From positions 310,001 to 374,000 of the forward strand of contig NZ_BEWB01000010.1 in the NCBI RefSeq assembly GCF_003112555.1: a DNA stretch of 64,000 nucleotides, in the 5' to 3' direction. Shown piece after piece: positions 55,159 through 63,165 of this stretch. The first letter of the stretch is position 1; each line of letters begins with the position of its first letter. Position numbers and translations under genes: made by a program. Origin of the DNA: Streptomyces coelicoflavus. Lineage in GTDB: Bacteria; Actinomycetota; Actinomycetes; Streptomycetales; Streptomycetaceae. The notes under the pieces are model-generated. The model saw nothing but the letters and a program-made list of their open reading frames with translations. It ran no database searches and was not told where the DNA came from.

Positions 55159-56329
55159 TCGTCGGCCGGTTGCGGTCCCCGGCCCGCAGCACCCGCGCGA
55201 ACACCACCAGGCAGCACGCCAGCGCGGTCACCAGACCGAACGACACCACCAGGCTGGTCGCCTCGGCGAGCCCGCCGATCGCGCCCGGCGCGATCAGACC
55301 CGAGGTGTACGTGATGGTGGCGACACCCGCGATGGCCAGGCTCGGGTTGGAGCCGGCCCGGCCGGCCGCGGCGAAGCACAGCGGGACGACCACGGCGATG
55401 CCGAGGCCCATCAGCGCGAAGCCGGTCATCGCCACCGCCGGACCGCCCCCGACCACGACCAGCAGACCGCCGAGGGTGGCCAGTACCCCGCTCACCCGGA
55501 CGGTGCGCACCGCGCCGAACCGGTCCACCACCTTGTCGCCGACGAGCCGGGTCAGCGCCATGGTGAGCGTGAAGCCCGTCGTGCACGCCGCCGCCAGACC
55601 GGCCGAGGCCTCCAGCTCGTCCCGCAGATAGACCGCCGACCAGTCCAGGCTCGCGCCCTCCGCGAACACCGCGCAGAAGCCGACCGCGCCGATCAGCACC
55701 GCCGACCTCGGCGGCAGCGCGAACCGCGGCGGCGGGTCCTCGTCCTCGGAAGGTTGCAGATCCAGCACCCAGGCGCAGGCCGCCAGGCCCGTCACGGTCA
55801 GCACCGCGGCGGCCAGGACGTGGTGCGTCCGGGCGTCCGTGCCCAGGTGGGCGGCGAGCGTCCCGGCCGCCGATCCGATCAGCGCGCCCGCGCTCCACAT
55901 GCCGTGCAGCCCGGACATGATCGACTTGTCGAGACGGTTCTCGATCTCGACGCCCAGGGCGTTCATCGCCACGTCCGACATGCCCGCCGTGGCGCCGTAG
56001 ACGAACAGGGCGAGGCACAGGGTGAGCAGGTTCGGGGCGAGGGAGGGCAGGACCAGGGCCAGCGTCCACAGTGCCAGCAGACCGCGCAGGGCGGCGCGGG
56101 CACCGAAGCGGTGGGTGACCCGGCCGGCCAGCGGCATGGCGAGCGAGGCACCGAGCGCCGGGAAGGCGAGCGCCAGCCCCAACTGGCCCGCGCTCACGCC
56201 GGCGTGGTCCTGGATCCACGGCACGCGGGTCGCGAAGGAGCCGGTGACGGAGCCGTGCACGGCGAACACGGCCGCCACGGCGTACCGGGCGCGCTTCACC
56301 TCGTCTCGCCCGTAGGTCCCTGTGCTCAT
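55118..56329 (-). CDS. Major facilitator superfamily transporter (sugar-exporter like)
   Basis: 403 residues with 12 helices. FATRVPWIQDHAGVSAGQLGLALAFPALGA and GRVTHRFGARAALRG place it with the YbjJ/FucP-like group of MFS proteins. ATG at 56329. Divergent from a ROK regulator with a shared inverted repeat between them, so it is the likely target of that regulator. Confidence 0.87.
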   Translation of the reverse strand: MSTGTYGRDEVKRARYAVAAVFAVHGSVTGSFATRVPWIQDHAGVSAGQLGLALAFPALGASLAMPLAGRVTHRFGARAALRGLLALWTLALVLPSLAPNLLTLCLALFVYGATAGMSDVAMNALGVEIENRLDKSIMSGLHGMWSAGALIGSAAGTLAAHLGTDARTHHVLAAAVLTVTGLAACAWVLDLQPSEDEDPPPRFALPPRSAVLIGAVGFCAVFAEGASLDWSAVYLRDELEASAGLAAACTTGFTLTMALTRLVGDKVVDRFGAVRTVRVSGVLATLGGLLVVVGGGPAVAMTGFALMGLGIAVVVPLCFAAAGRAGSNPSLAIAGVATITYTSGLIAPGAIGGLAEATSLVVSFGLVTALACCLVVFARVLRAGDRNRPTISPPAAEVPGRQS

Positions 56330-56385
56330 GGTCCACCCCTCCGTGTTCTCGGTGCGCGGCAGTGCGTGGCAGCGCGCGGCGTAAA

Positions 56386-56408
56386 CTATCAGGGAGCCTG
56401 CCTGATAG
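56386..56408. promoter_or_regulatory. Inverted repeat operator between MFS and ROK genes
   Basis: CTATCAGG at 56386-56393 and CCTGATAG at 56401-56408 form a perfect 8-bp inverted repeat with 7-base spacing, in an A+T-richer patch between divergent genes. Probable ROK-protein operator that controls the transporter and itself. Confidence 0.6.
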
Positions 56409-56461
56409 ATAGTGGATTACCGGCGTGCGCCTCCGCGCCCCCGATCTGGAAGGATCCCGGC

Positions 56462-57661
56462 ATGCCCGCATCCCCGAGCACCGCCCGGGCCATCAACGAC
56501 CGGCTCGCCCTTCAGCTGCTCCAGCAGGAGGGCCCGTTGACGGCTGGGCAGTTGAAGCAGCTGACCGGCCTGTCCCGGCCCTCCGTCGCCGATCTCGTCG
56601 AACGCCTCACCGCCTCCGGACTGATCGAGGTGGCGGGGGAGTCCGGCGAGCAGCGCCGCGGGCCCAACGCCAAGCTCTACGGCATCGTCGCCGGGCGCGC
56701 CCACCTCGCCGCCCTCGACGTGCGCACCGAAGGCGTCGCCGTGCTCGTCTCCGACCTGCTCGGCCGGGTCCTCGCCGAGGCGTCGGTGCCGATCGACGAC
56801 CACTCCGGCACCGGTCCCGCGGTGGAGCAGGCGGTGAGCCTGGTCGAGCGCGCGGTCAAGGAGGCCGGCGCCGACCGGCTGCACACCGTCGGCATCGGCG
56901 CCCCCGGACTGATCGACCCGGTCGGCGGGGAACTCCGGGACTCCAGCGGACTGCCCGGGTGGCACCGCAGTCTGATCGCGGCCCTCCAGGAGAAGTTCCC
57001 CGAGGCGCGGGTCGGCGTCGAGAACGAGACCAACCTCGCCGCCCTGGCCGAACAGCGCGACGGCGCCGCCCGCGACCGGGACACCTTCGTGCTCCTCTGG
57101 CTCGGCCTCGGCATCGGCGCGGCCGTCGTCCTCGACGGCACCCTGCGCCGGGGTGTGTCCGGGGGAGCGGGCGAGATCGGCTTCATGCCGGTGCCGGGCA
57201 CCGCGGGCCTGCCGTCGGCCACCGACTGCGACGGCGGCTTCCACTCCGTGGCCGGGGCGGCGGCGGTCGCCGCGCTCGCGGCGGAGCACGGGGTGACGGC
57301 ACGACCCGCCGGGCCCGAGCCGCACGCCGCCGCACTGGTCCGGGAGGCGGTACGCCGGTCGGCGTCCGGGAGCGACCCCGCCGCCGAGGGCTTCCTCGAC
57401 GCCCTCGCCGACCGGGTCGTACTCGGTGCCGCCGCCGTCGTCTCCGTCCTCGACCCCGGCTGCCTGGTGCTCGCCGGTGAGATCGGCCGGGCCGGCGCCG
57501 ACGCCCTCGCCGACCGCGTCCAGCACCGCCTCGCCCGGATGTCCCCGCTGGCCACGGAGGTGCGGCCCAGCACCCTGGGCGGCGGCGCGGTCCTGCGCGG
57601 TGCCCTGCTGACCGCCCGCGACCGCGCCCAGGACGACCTCTTCGCACCGCCGGAGCGGTAA
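56462..57661 (+). CDS. ROK family transcriptional regulator
   Basis: 399 residues. N-terminal winged HTH (RLALQLLQQEGPLTAGQLKQLTGLSRPSVADLVERL, about 15-55) and a ROK sugar-kinase-like domain (IGAPGLIDP, GVENETNLAAL, WLGLGIGAAVVLDGTLRRGVSGGAGEIG). The usual zinc Cys cluster (CxCGxxGCxE) is replaced by ATDCDGGFHSVAG with a single Cys, so metal binding is doubtful. ATG at 56462 with AAGGA upstream. Confidence 0.88.
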   Translation: MPASPSTARAINDRLALQLLQQEGPLTAGQLKQLTGLSRPSVADLVERLTASGLIEVAGESGEQRRGPNAKLYGIVAGRAHLAALDVRTEGVAVLVSDLLGRVLAEASVPIDDHSGTGPAVEQAVSLVERAVKEAGADRLHTVGIGAPGLIDPVGGELRDSSGLPGWHRSLIAALQEKFPEARVGVENETNLAALAEQRDGAARDRDTFVLLWLGLGIGAAVVLDGTLRRGVSGGAGEIGFMPVPGTAGLPSATDCDGGFHSVAGAAAVAALAAEHGVTARPAGPEPHAAALVREAVRRSASGSDPAAEGFLDALADRVVLGAAAVVSVLDPGCLVLAGEIGRAGADALADRVQHRLARMSPLATEVRPSTLGGGAVLRGALLTARDRAQDDLFAPPER

Positions 57662-57682
57662 CCCGCGGCGCCCGGAAGGTTC

Positions 57683-58120
57683 CTACTCGGGGCGTCGGCC
57701 GGTGCCCGCGGAGCCCGGCTCCCGGAACGCCGAACCGTCCGCCGCCAGCCACACCAGTACCGCAGGGAGCAGCACCGCCGTCCCCAGCAGGGCCACGAAA
57801 CCCGCGGCGCTCGCCGCCGACAGGGGCTCCAGGTGCCGGGCGTGGAACAGCAGATGGGCCACGGCGGAGACCAGATAGGCCACCAGGGACGTGAGCACCA
57901 GGCGGCGCTCCATCGTCGCCACCGCCGCGCACAACACCACGGCGAGCGCGAGGCTCGCCCCGCCGAAGTCCTGGAGCAGATGCTCGTTGTAGGGCGGCAG
58001 ATGCGACACCCACGGCCACTTCCAGAACAGCCCGGGCAGCAGCAGGATCCACAGCCCCAGCACCACCTGACCGCCCGCGAGCAGTCCCAGCCCCGCCCGC
58101 AGCCCCGCCCGTCTGCTCAT
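57683..58120 (-). CDS. Small four-helix membrane protein
   Basis: 145 residues. Four hydrophobic segments (GLGLLAGGQVVLGLWILLLPGLF, LALAVVLCAAVA, LTSLVAYLVSAVAHLLF, AGFVALLGTAVLLPAVLVWL) and a conserved-looking HLPPYNEHLLQDFGGASLA loop between the first two. DoxX-like or DUF4345-like from appearance. Its ATG overlaps the stop of the SDR gene upstream, so the two form an operon. Confidence 0.78.
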   Translation of the reverse strand: MSRRAGLRAGLGLLAGGQVVLGLWILLLPGLFWKWPWVSHLPPYNEHLLQDFGGASLALAVVLCAAVATMERRLVLTSLVAYLVSAVAHLLFHARHLEPLSAASAAGFVALLGTAVLLPAVLVWLAADGSAFREPGSAGTGRRPE

Positions 58121-58881
58121 CCGCGCCGTCCGCCCTCCCCGCCGCCGAACCGCACCGCCAGGTACTCCTCGAATGTGCCCTTGCCGACCGCGTGTTCGGG
58201 CGCGAGATGCCCGCCCGCGCGGAACGCGCGGTAAGTCTTCCCCGCGAGCGGCACGTTCACCACGGCCCGACGGCGGCCCGTCGCGTCCAGGTAGGAGCGG
58301 GCCAGCGACGCGAAGGTGCGCACCTCGGGGCCGCCCATGTCCGGCACCCGTCCGGCGGGGGCGCCCACGGCCAGTCCGGCGAGTCGGTCCGCGACCTCCG
58401 CCACCTCCACCGGCTGGTCCGAGGCATGGGCGGGCAGCACCAGGACCGGCATCCTGGCCAGCGCCCGGAGCACCCGCACCACCAGGTCGTGGAACTGGGT
58501 CGCCCGCAGCACCGTCCATCCGAGGCCCGACTCCTCCACCAGCTTCTCGACGGCGAGCTTGGACCGGTAGTAGCCGAGCGGCACCCGGTCGACGCCCACG
58601 ATCGAGATGTAGACCAGGTGGGCCACCCCGGCCCGCTTCGCCGCCGCGACCAGGTTCGCGGCCGACCGCTCGTCCCCGCCGCGCTGCGTGGTCGCGCAGT
58701 GCACGACGGTGTCTGCTCCGGCGAGCGCCGTGTCGAGGCCGGCGCCGCCCTCGCGCAGGTCCACGGCGTACGGCCGGCTGTGCCGGCTGAGCACCCGTAC
58801 CTCGTGCCCGTCGGTGCGCAGCCGTTCGGTGACGAGCCGGCCGAGCGTGCCGGTGCCGCCGGTCACCAGGATCGTGGTCAT
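58117..58881 (-). CDS. Atypical SDR / NmrA-like NAD(P)-binding protein
   Basis: 254 residues. The N-terminal Rossmann motif is TILVTGGTGTLGRLV; a YRSKLAVEK segment near 110 replaces the usual YxxxK spacing, as in atypical SDRs. C-terminal part: VEVAEVADRLAGLAVG. It may be a reductase or a redox-sensing regulator. Coupled to the small membrane protein. Confidence 0.82.
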   Translation of the reverse strand: MTTILVTGGTGTLGRLVTERLRTDGHEVRVLSRHSRPYAVDLREGGAGLDTALAGADTVVHCATTQRGGDERSAANLVAAAKRAGVAHLVYISIVGVDRVPLGYYRSKLAVEKLVEESGLGWTVLRATQFHDLVVRVLRALARMPVLVLPAHASDQPVEVAEVADRLAGLAVGAPAGRVPDMGGPEVRTFASLARSYLDATGRRRAVVNVPLAGKTYRAFRAGGHLAPEHAVGKGTFEEYLAVRFGGGEGGRRG

Positions 58882-58948
58882 GCTGTTCAGCCCCCTGCCG
58901 GACGTGGGCGTGCGGTTCGCCCATCACACCGTGGCGCAGACCGGAGGG

Positions 58949-59027
58949 CAACGCACCCTGCCCGAGCCCGGCAGGGTGCGTTGGGGTGACCCGGCGGCGG
59001 GCAAGGGCCTTCGTCACCGCCGCCGGG
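58949..59027 (-). terminator. Two consecutive hairpins after the chitinase gene
   Basis: Hairpin one: 58949-58962 with 58970-58983, 14 bp, perfect. Hairpin two: CCCGGCGGCGG at 58990-59000 with CCGCCGCCGGG at 59017-59027. They lie between the 3' end of the chitinase gene and the SDR gene, both on the minus strand, and should end chitinase transcription. Confidence 0.7.
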
Positions 59028-59042
59028 CCCGTTCGGGTGGGG

Positions 59043-61412
59043 TCAGCAGGCGCCGAGGTCCTGCCAGACACCCCATTCACCGGTGGTTCCGGGCTCCTCG
59101 CCCTTCGTCCACCACTTGGACTTCCACGTGTGCCCCTGGTGGGAGACCGTGGTGCCGCCGCCGTAGGACGCGCCCGCGTCCCAGGCCGGGACGGTGCACT
59201 GTCCGGTGCCGTCCGTCGGGCTCGGGCCAGGGGTCGGGGACTGCGTGTCCGTCGGCGTGGGCGCCGGCGTCTCCGCCCCCGGGTCCACCACGGTCGTGCC
59301 CCGGGCGAGGTCGCCGGCCAGGGCGTACGCCTTGCCGCCGATCGTCACCGTCCAGTTCGACGGGGTCGACACGGGCAGGTAGTAGTTGAACGCCAGGTCG
59401 ACGGTCGCGCCCGGCGCCAGCGACTGCCACGCCGGCAGCTTCATCGACACCCGGTGGAAGTCACCCTTCAGACCGCCCGCGTTGCCGCCCGTGTGGTCGC
59501 TGCTGATGACCTTGGTGCCGAAACCGGACTGGTCGGAGGCGTTCCCCGGGGCCGAGGTCCCGTAGTCGAACTGGAACTCCGTGCCGCCCGGCAGCGCTGT
59601 CTTCGTGTTGTTGGTGATCCGCAGCTTGGGCGTGATCGGGTAGTTGGAGTCGCCCAGCTTGAAGTCGGTGAACTCCACGTCCACGTCCACGGCCTGCGTC
59701 GGCAGGTCCGCGTTCGACTTCTTCGCGCCGTACGGAGCGGCCGACCTGAACGTGTCGTACATCAGCGAGGTGAGGGTGTCGCCCATCTCGTACTGGCCCT
59801 TGGCGGCGTTCCAGACGTAGTCGCCGGCCAGCTCCCAGATCATCGCGCCGCCGATGCCGCGGTCCACCACGTAGTCGGCCTTGGCCCCGACCGACTGCTC
59901 GTCCTCGGTGGACAGGAAGACCTTCTTGTCGGCGTTCCACAGCCAGGGCGCGACCAGCGTCGCGTCGTACTTGCGGGCGTAGCTGCCCGTCAGCTTGGTG
60001 TCCGCCGGGAAGCCGTAGTCGGTGACGTAGTCGCCGACGATGCCCTTCTCCAGGTTCTTGGCGTGCCACATCGGGTTGGAACCCGCCGGGGACTCCTTGC
60101 CGTTGGCGTCGAGGTCGTGCCAGAGGTTGTCGATGCCGACGGCGCCGTCGCCGCACTTGGTCAGGCCGGAGCCCGCCGGGCAGGTGGATGCGGGAGCCTT
60201 GCCCCACAGGCCGTCGGTGCCGCCCTGGACGTTCTTGTGGCCGCGCGTGTAGTACGGCAGGCCGATGTTGATGCGGCCGGCCGGCATGGAGCCCCGGAAG
60301 TAGTGGTAGGCCCAGTCGGTGTTGAGGTAGCCGATGCCGCCGTACTGGGCGCTGCCGTAGACGTTGGCAGCGGCCAGCTCGGCGTCCTTGCCGTCGTCGA
60401 AGAGCGAGGCGTTCGGGCCGACGTACTCGTTCCAGGCGCCGTGCAGGTCGTAGGACATGATGTTGACGTAGTCCAGGTACTTCTGGACCTGGAAGGTCTC
60501 CATGCCGCGCAGCAGGTACCCGGAGGACGGCGCGGCGACGGAGAGCAGGTAGTGCCTGCCGTCCGCGGCGCCCGCGCGGTCCAGCTTCTCGCGCAGCGAC
60601 TTCATCAGCGCCGCGTAGCCCTTGACCAGCCCGGCCCGGCGGCCGTTGGCGAAGGACCAGTCGAGCGGGTTGCCCGCGTCCTTCATCGTCGTCGGGTACT
60701 CGTAGTCGATGTCGACGCCGTTGAAGCCGTACTTCCGGACGAAGTCGACCGCCGAGTCCGCGAAGGTGTCGATACCGGCCCGGTTGACCGAGCCGTCGGC
60801 GTTGGTGGCCATGGAGTAGAAGCCGCCCGAGTCCACGCGCGAGCCGTCGTCCGCGAAGTAGCCGCCCGTCTCGGCCCAGCCGCCCACCGAGATCATCGTC
60901 TTGACGTCCGGGTGCTGCTTCTTGAACTTGTTGAGCAGGTTGAAGTGGCCCTTGTAGGGCAGGTCCGGGTCCATCTCGGCGCCCGCGACCCCGGGCCAGG
61001 TCATGCCGGTCGCCGCGTTCTTCGCGCCGTCCGAGCCCACGGAGAGCTTGTTGCCCCCGTCGACGTGCGCGAAGGCGTAGTTGATGTGGGTGATCTTGTC
61101 CCACGGGATGTCCGAGGCGAGGTAGGCCGGCCTGCCGTCCTTGCCCGTGCGCCAGCCGGTGAAGTAGCCGATCACCCGGCGCGGGTGGTCGGCGCCCATC
61201 TTCTCCCTGCCGTCGGCGTCGTAGACCGAGCAGTAGGGGACGTCGACGCCGGGCGTCTGGTAGAGCCCGTCGGGTCGACAGGAGTCCTGGGCGGCGGCCT
61301 GCGACGCGGTCGCCGGGAGACCGGCGAGCAGCAGGCCCGCGACGGCGGCCACCGCCGCGAACAGGGCCGGCCCCGCTCTGTGGCGGGATCTGGAGCGTGA
61401 CGGGGAAGGCAC
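59043..61412 (-). CDS. Secreted family 18 chitinase with C-terminal chitin-binding domain
   Basis: 789 residues. Signal peptide to about residue 41 (after ASQAAAQ). The GH18 barrel (about 75-560) has the catalytic motif FNGVDIDYEYP with Glu238, MISVGGWAE and MIWELAGDY. A beta domain follows (about 575-705, VDVDVEFTDFKLG..WQSLAPGATVDLAFNYYLP) resembling a cellulose-binding-type module. After a Pro/Thr linker, the last 50 residues are a CBM5/12 chitin-binding domain (WDAGASYGGGTTVSHQGHTWKSKWW). GTG at 61412. DasR-type sites lie upstream. Confidence 0.94.
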   Translation of the reverse strand: MPSPSRSRSRHRAGPALFAAVAAVAGLLLAGLPATASQAAAQDSCRPDGLYQTPGVDVPYCSVYDADGREKMGADHPRRVIGYFTGWRTGKDGRPAYLASDIPWDKITHINYAFAHVDGGNKLSVGSDGAKNAATGMTWPGVAGAEMDPDLPYKGHFNLLNKFKKQHPDVKTMISVGGWAETGGYFADDGSRVDSGGFYSMATNADGSVNRAGIDTFADSAVDFVRKYGFNGVDIDYEYPTTMKDAGNPLDWSFANGRRAGLVKGYAALMKSLREKLDRAGAADGRHYLLSVAAPSSGYLLRGMETFQVQKYLDYVNIMSYDLHGAWNEYVGPNASLFDDGKDAELAAANVYGSAQYGGIGYLNTDWAYHYFRGSMPAGRINIGLPYYTRGHKNVQGGTDGLWGKAPASTCPAGSGLTKCGDGAVGIDNLWHDLDANGKESPAGSNPMWHAKNLEKGIVGDYVTDYGFPADTKLTGSYARKYDATLVAPWLWNADKKVFLSTEDEQSVGAKADYVVDRGIGGAMIWELAGDYVWNAAKGQYEMGDTLTSLMYDTFRSAAPYGAKKSNADLPTQAVDVDVEFTDFKLGDSNYPITPKLRITNNTKTALPGGTEFQFDYGTSAPGNASDQSGFGTKVISSDHTGGNAGGLKGDFHRVSMKLPAWQSLAPGATVDLAFNYYLPVSTPSNWTVTIGGKAYALAGDLARGTTVVDPGAETPAPTPTDTQSPTPGPSPTDGTGQCTVPAWDAGASYGGGTTVSHQGHTWKSKWWTKGEEPGTTGEWGVWQDLGAC

Positions 61413-61451
61413 AGTCGGTTCCTCTCCACGGAAGTTGCGCAGACCCTAGAG

Positions 61452-61485
61452 AGGACTAGACCAGTGAGTCAATAGGTATGGACCA
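61452..61485 (-). promoter_or_regulatory. Pair of DasR-type (dre / chitinase direct repeat) sites
   Basis: On the minus strand TGGTCCATACCT (61474-61485) and TGGTCTAGTCCT (61452-61463) are 12-base direct repeats 22 bases apart, 40-70 bases before the chitinase start. They match the TGGTCTAGACCT element of streptomycete chitinase promoters, bound by the GntR-family repressor DasR and relieved by glucosamine 6-phosphate. Confidence 0.8.
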
Positions 61486-61629
61486 ATCTCAACGCGCCTG
61501 GCGTGCGCCCCGGTTGGAGCGGCACGGTGCGGTGGAGTCCAGGTGGAGGAGCGCTCTGTGATCCACTCCACACGCTCTGTCCGTATGGCCGGCCGCCGGG
61601 CGTGGCACACTGGCCCTGTACCAGAAGCA

Positions 61630-61756
61630 GCGCACTCCGGGGTCGGTGAAAGTCCGAACCGGCGGTTACAGTCCGCGACCCGGTCGCTTCCAGCGGCCGG
61701 TTGACCAGGTGAAATTCCTGGACCGACGGTTAAAGTCCGGATGGGAGGCAGTGCGC
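61630..61756 (+). ncRNA. FMN riboswitch (RFN element)
   Basis: The outer stem GCGCACT (61630-61636) pairs with AGTGCGC (61750-61756). Between them are the conserved RFN blocks: GGGGTCGGTGAAAGTCCGAACC, GGCGGTTACAGTCCGCGACCC, GACCAGGTGAAATTCCTGGACCGACGGTTAAAGTCCGGATGGGAG (block text abridged). It senses FMN and shuts the rib operon. Expression-platform region 61757-61912 separates it from ribE. Confidence 0.95.
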
Positions 61757-61912
61757 GGCGGGCGAGCACACGTGCGCGCCGCCGATCTCTGGGGCACGTC
61801 CGTTCATGGGCGGGCCCCGTCCGGCGTCGTCGTTCCGAGTTCCCGTCCGTCCCTTCTGTCGTTCGTCGACAGCCCCGGAGTCCGTGCCCGAAGAGGCAGG
61901 AGGACCCGGGAA

Positions 61913-62524
61913 GTGTTCACCGGAATCGTCGAAGAGCTGGGCGAGATCACCGCCGTCGAGACCCTCGACGACGCCTGTCGCTTCCGCCTGCGCGGCCCCG
62001 CGGTCACCGAAGGAGCCCGCCACGGCGACTCCATCGCCGTCAACGGCGTCTGCCTCACGGTCGTCGACCACGAGGGCGACGAGTTCACCGCCGACGTGAT
62101 GGCCGAGACCCTGAAGCGCTCCAGCCTCGGAGTCCTCGCCGTCGGCTCCCGCGTCAACCTGGAGCGCCCCACCGCAGTCGGCGCCCGGCTCGGCGGCCAC
62201 ATCGTGCAGGGCCACGTCGACGGCACCGGCGAGATCCTGGAGCGCAAGCCCTCCGAGCACTGGGAGTTCGTGAAGATCTCCCTGCCCGCCGACCTCGCCC
62301 GCTACGTCGTGGAGAAGGGCTCCATCACCGTCGACGGCATCAGCCTCACCGTCGTCGACGCCGGGCCCGACTTCTTCACCGTCAGCGTCATCCCCACCAC
62401 CCTCGCCCTGACCACGCTCGGCATCAAGCAGCCCGGCGACCCGGTCAACCTCGAGGTCGACGTCATCGCCAAGTACGTGGAGCGGCTGCTGGGCGCGCAC
62501 GTCGAGCAGGGAGACGCCCGGTGA
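61913..62524 (+). CDS. ribE: Riboflavin synthase alpha chain
   Basis: 203 residues. Two lumazine-binding repeats: FTGIVEELGEI..SIAVNGVCLTVVDH, VMAETLKRSSL, RLGGHIVQGHVDGTGEI and the second SITVDGISLTVVDA..LGIKQPGDPVNLEVDVIAKYVERLL. Catalyses dismutation of 6,7-dimethyl-8-ribityllumazine to riboflavin. GTG at 61913 with AGGAGG (61898-61903). The stop overlaps ribM (GTGA). Confidence 0.96.
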   Translation: MFTGIVEELGEITAVETLDDACRFRLRGPAVTEGARHGDSIAVNGVCLTVVDHEGDEFTADVMAETLKRSSLGVLAVGSRVNLERPTAVGARLGGHIVQGHVDGTGEILERKPSEHWEFVKISLPADLARYVVEKGSITVDGISLTVVDAGPDFFTVSVIPTTLALTTLGIKQPGDPVNLEVDVIAKYVERLLGAHVEQGDAR

Positions 62525-63165
62525 ACTGGCTCAACTCCGAGGCGTTCACGCTCTTCGACCAGCACATCAAGTGGTCGGACATGATCGGCAACGTGATCGG
62601 TCTGCTCGGCCTCGCCCTCGGCTGGCGGCGCTCGATCTGGACCTGGCCCGTGCAGTTCGTCTCCGGGCTCGTCCTGTTCGCGGCCTTCGCCACCGCCCAC
62701 CTCTCCGGCAGCGCCGGCAAGCAGATCGTCGTCATGGTCGTCGCCGCCTGGGGCTTCTGGCAGTGGAACCGCGGCCGGCAGCAGACACAGGACGGCTCCG
62801 TCGCCGTACGGTTCGCCACCTGGCGCGAACGCGGTGCGCTGGCCGCCGCGGCCGCCGTCGGCACCCTCGCGGTGGGCGCCCTCTTCACCGCCTACCCCAC
62901 CCTGTCCTGGGACCCCTGGCCGGACGCGTACATCTTCGTCGGCACCGTCGTCGCCATGTACGCCCAGGCCCGCGGCATGGTCGAGTTCTGGTTCGCCTGG
63001 CTGCTGGTCGACCTCGTCGGCGTCCCGCTGAACTTCGCCAACGGCTTCGCCTTCTCCGGCTTCGTCTACGTCCTCTACGGCGCGCTCGTCCTGTGGGGCC
63101 TGCGCGACTGGTGGCTGCGCTCGCGCAACGCGGCCCGCCCCCTCCCGGAAGGAGCGCCCGCATGA
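62521..63165 (+). CDS. ribM: PnuC-like vitamin transporter, probably riboflavin (RibM)
   Basis: 214 residues, about seven helices. WAWGFWQWNRGRQ-type segment (reads VVAAWGFWQWNRGR) and FWFAWLLVDLVGVPLNFANGFAFSGFVYVLYGAL are typical of PnuC transporters. Placement under an FMN riboswitch between ribE and ribAB matches the RibM/PnuX riboflavin facilitator known from Streptomyces davawensis and Corynebacterium, rather than a nicotinamide riboside carrier. Overlaps ribAB by 4 bases. Confidence 0.85.
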   Translation: MNWLNSEAFTLFDQHIKWSDMIGNVIGLLGLALGWRRSIWTWPVQFVSGLVLFAAFATAHLSGSAGKQIVVMVVAAWGFWQWNRGRQQTQDGSVAVRFATWRERGALAAAAAVGTLAVGALFTAYPTLSWDPWPDAYIFVGTVVAMYAQARGMVEFWFAWLLVDLVGVPLNFANGFAFSGFVYVLYGALVLWGLRDWWLRSRNAARPLPEGAPA

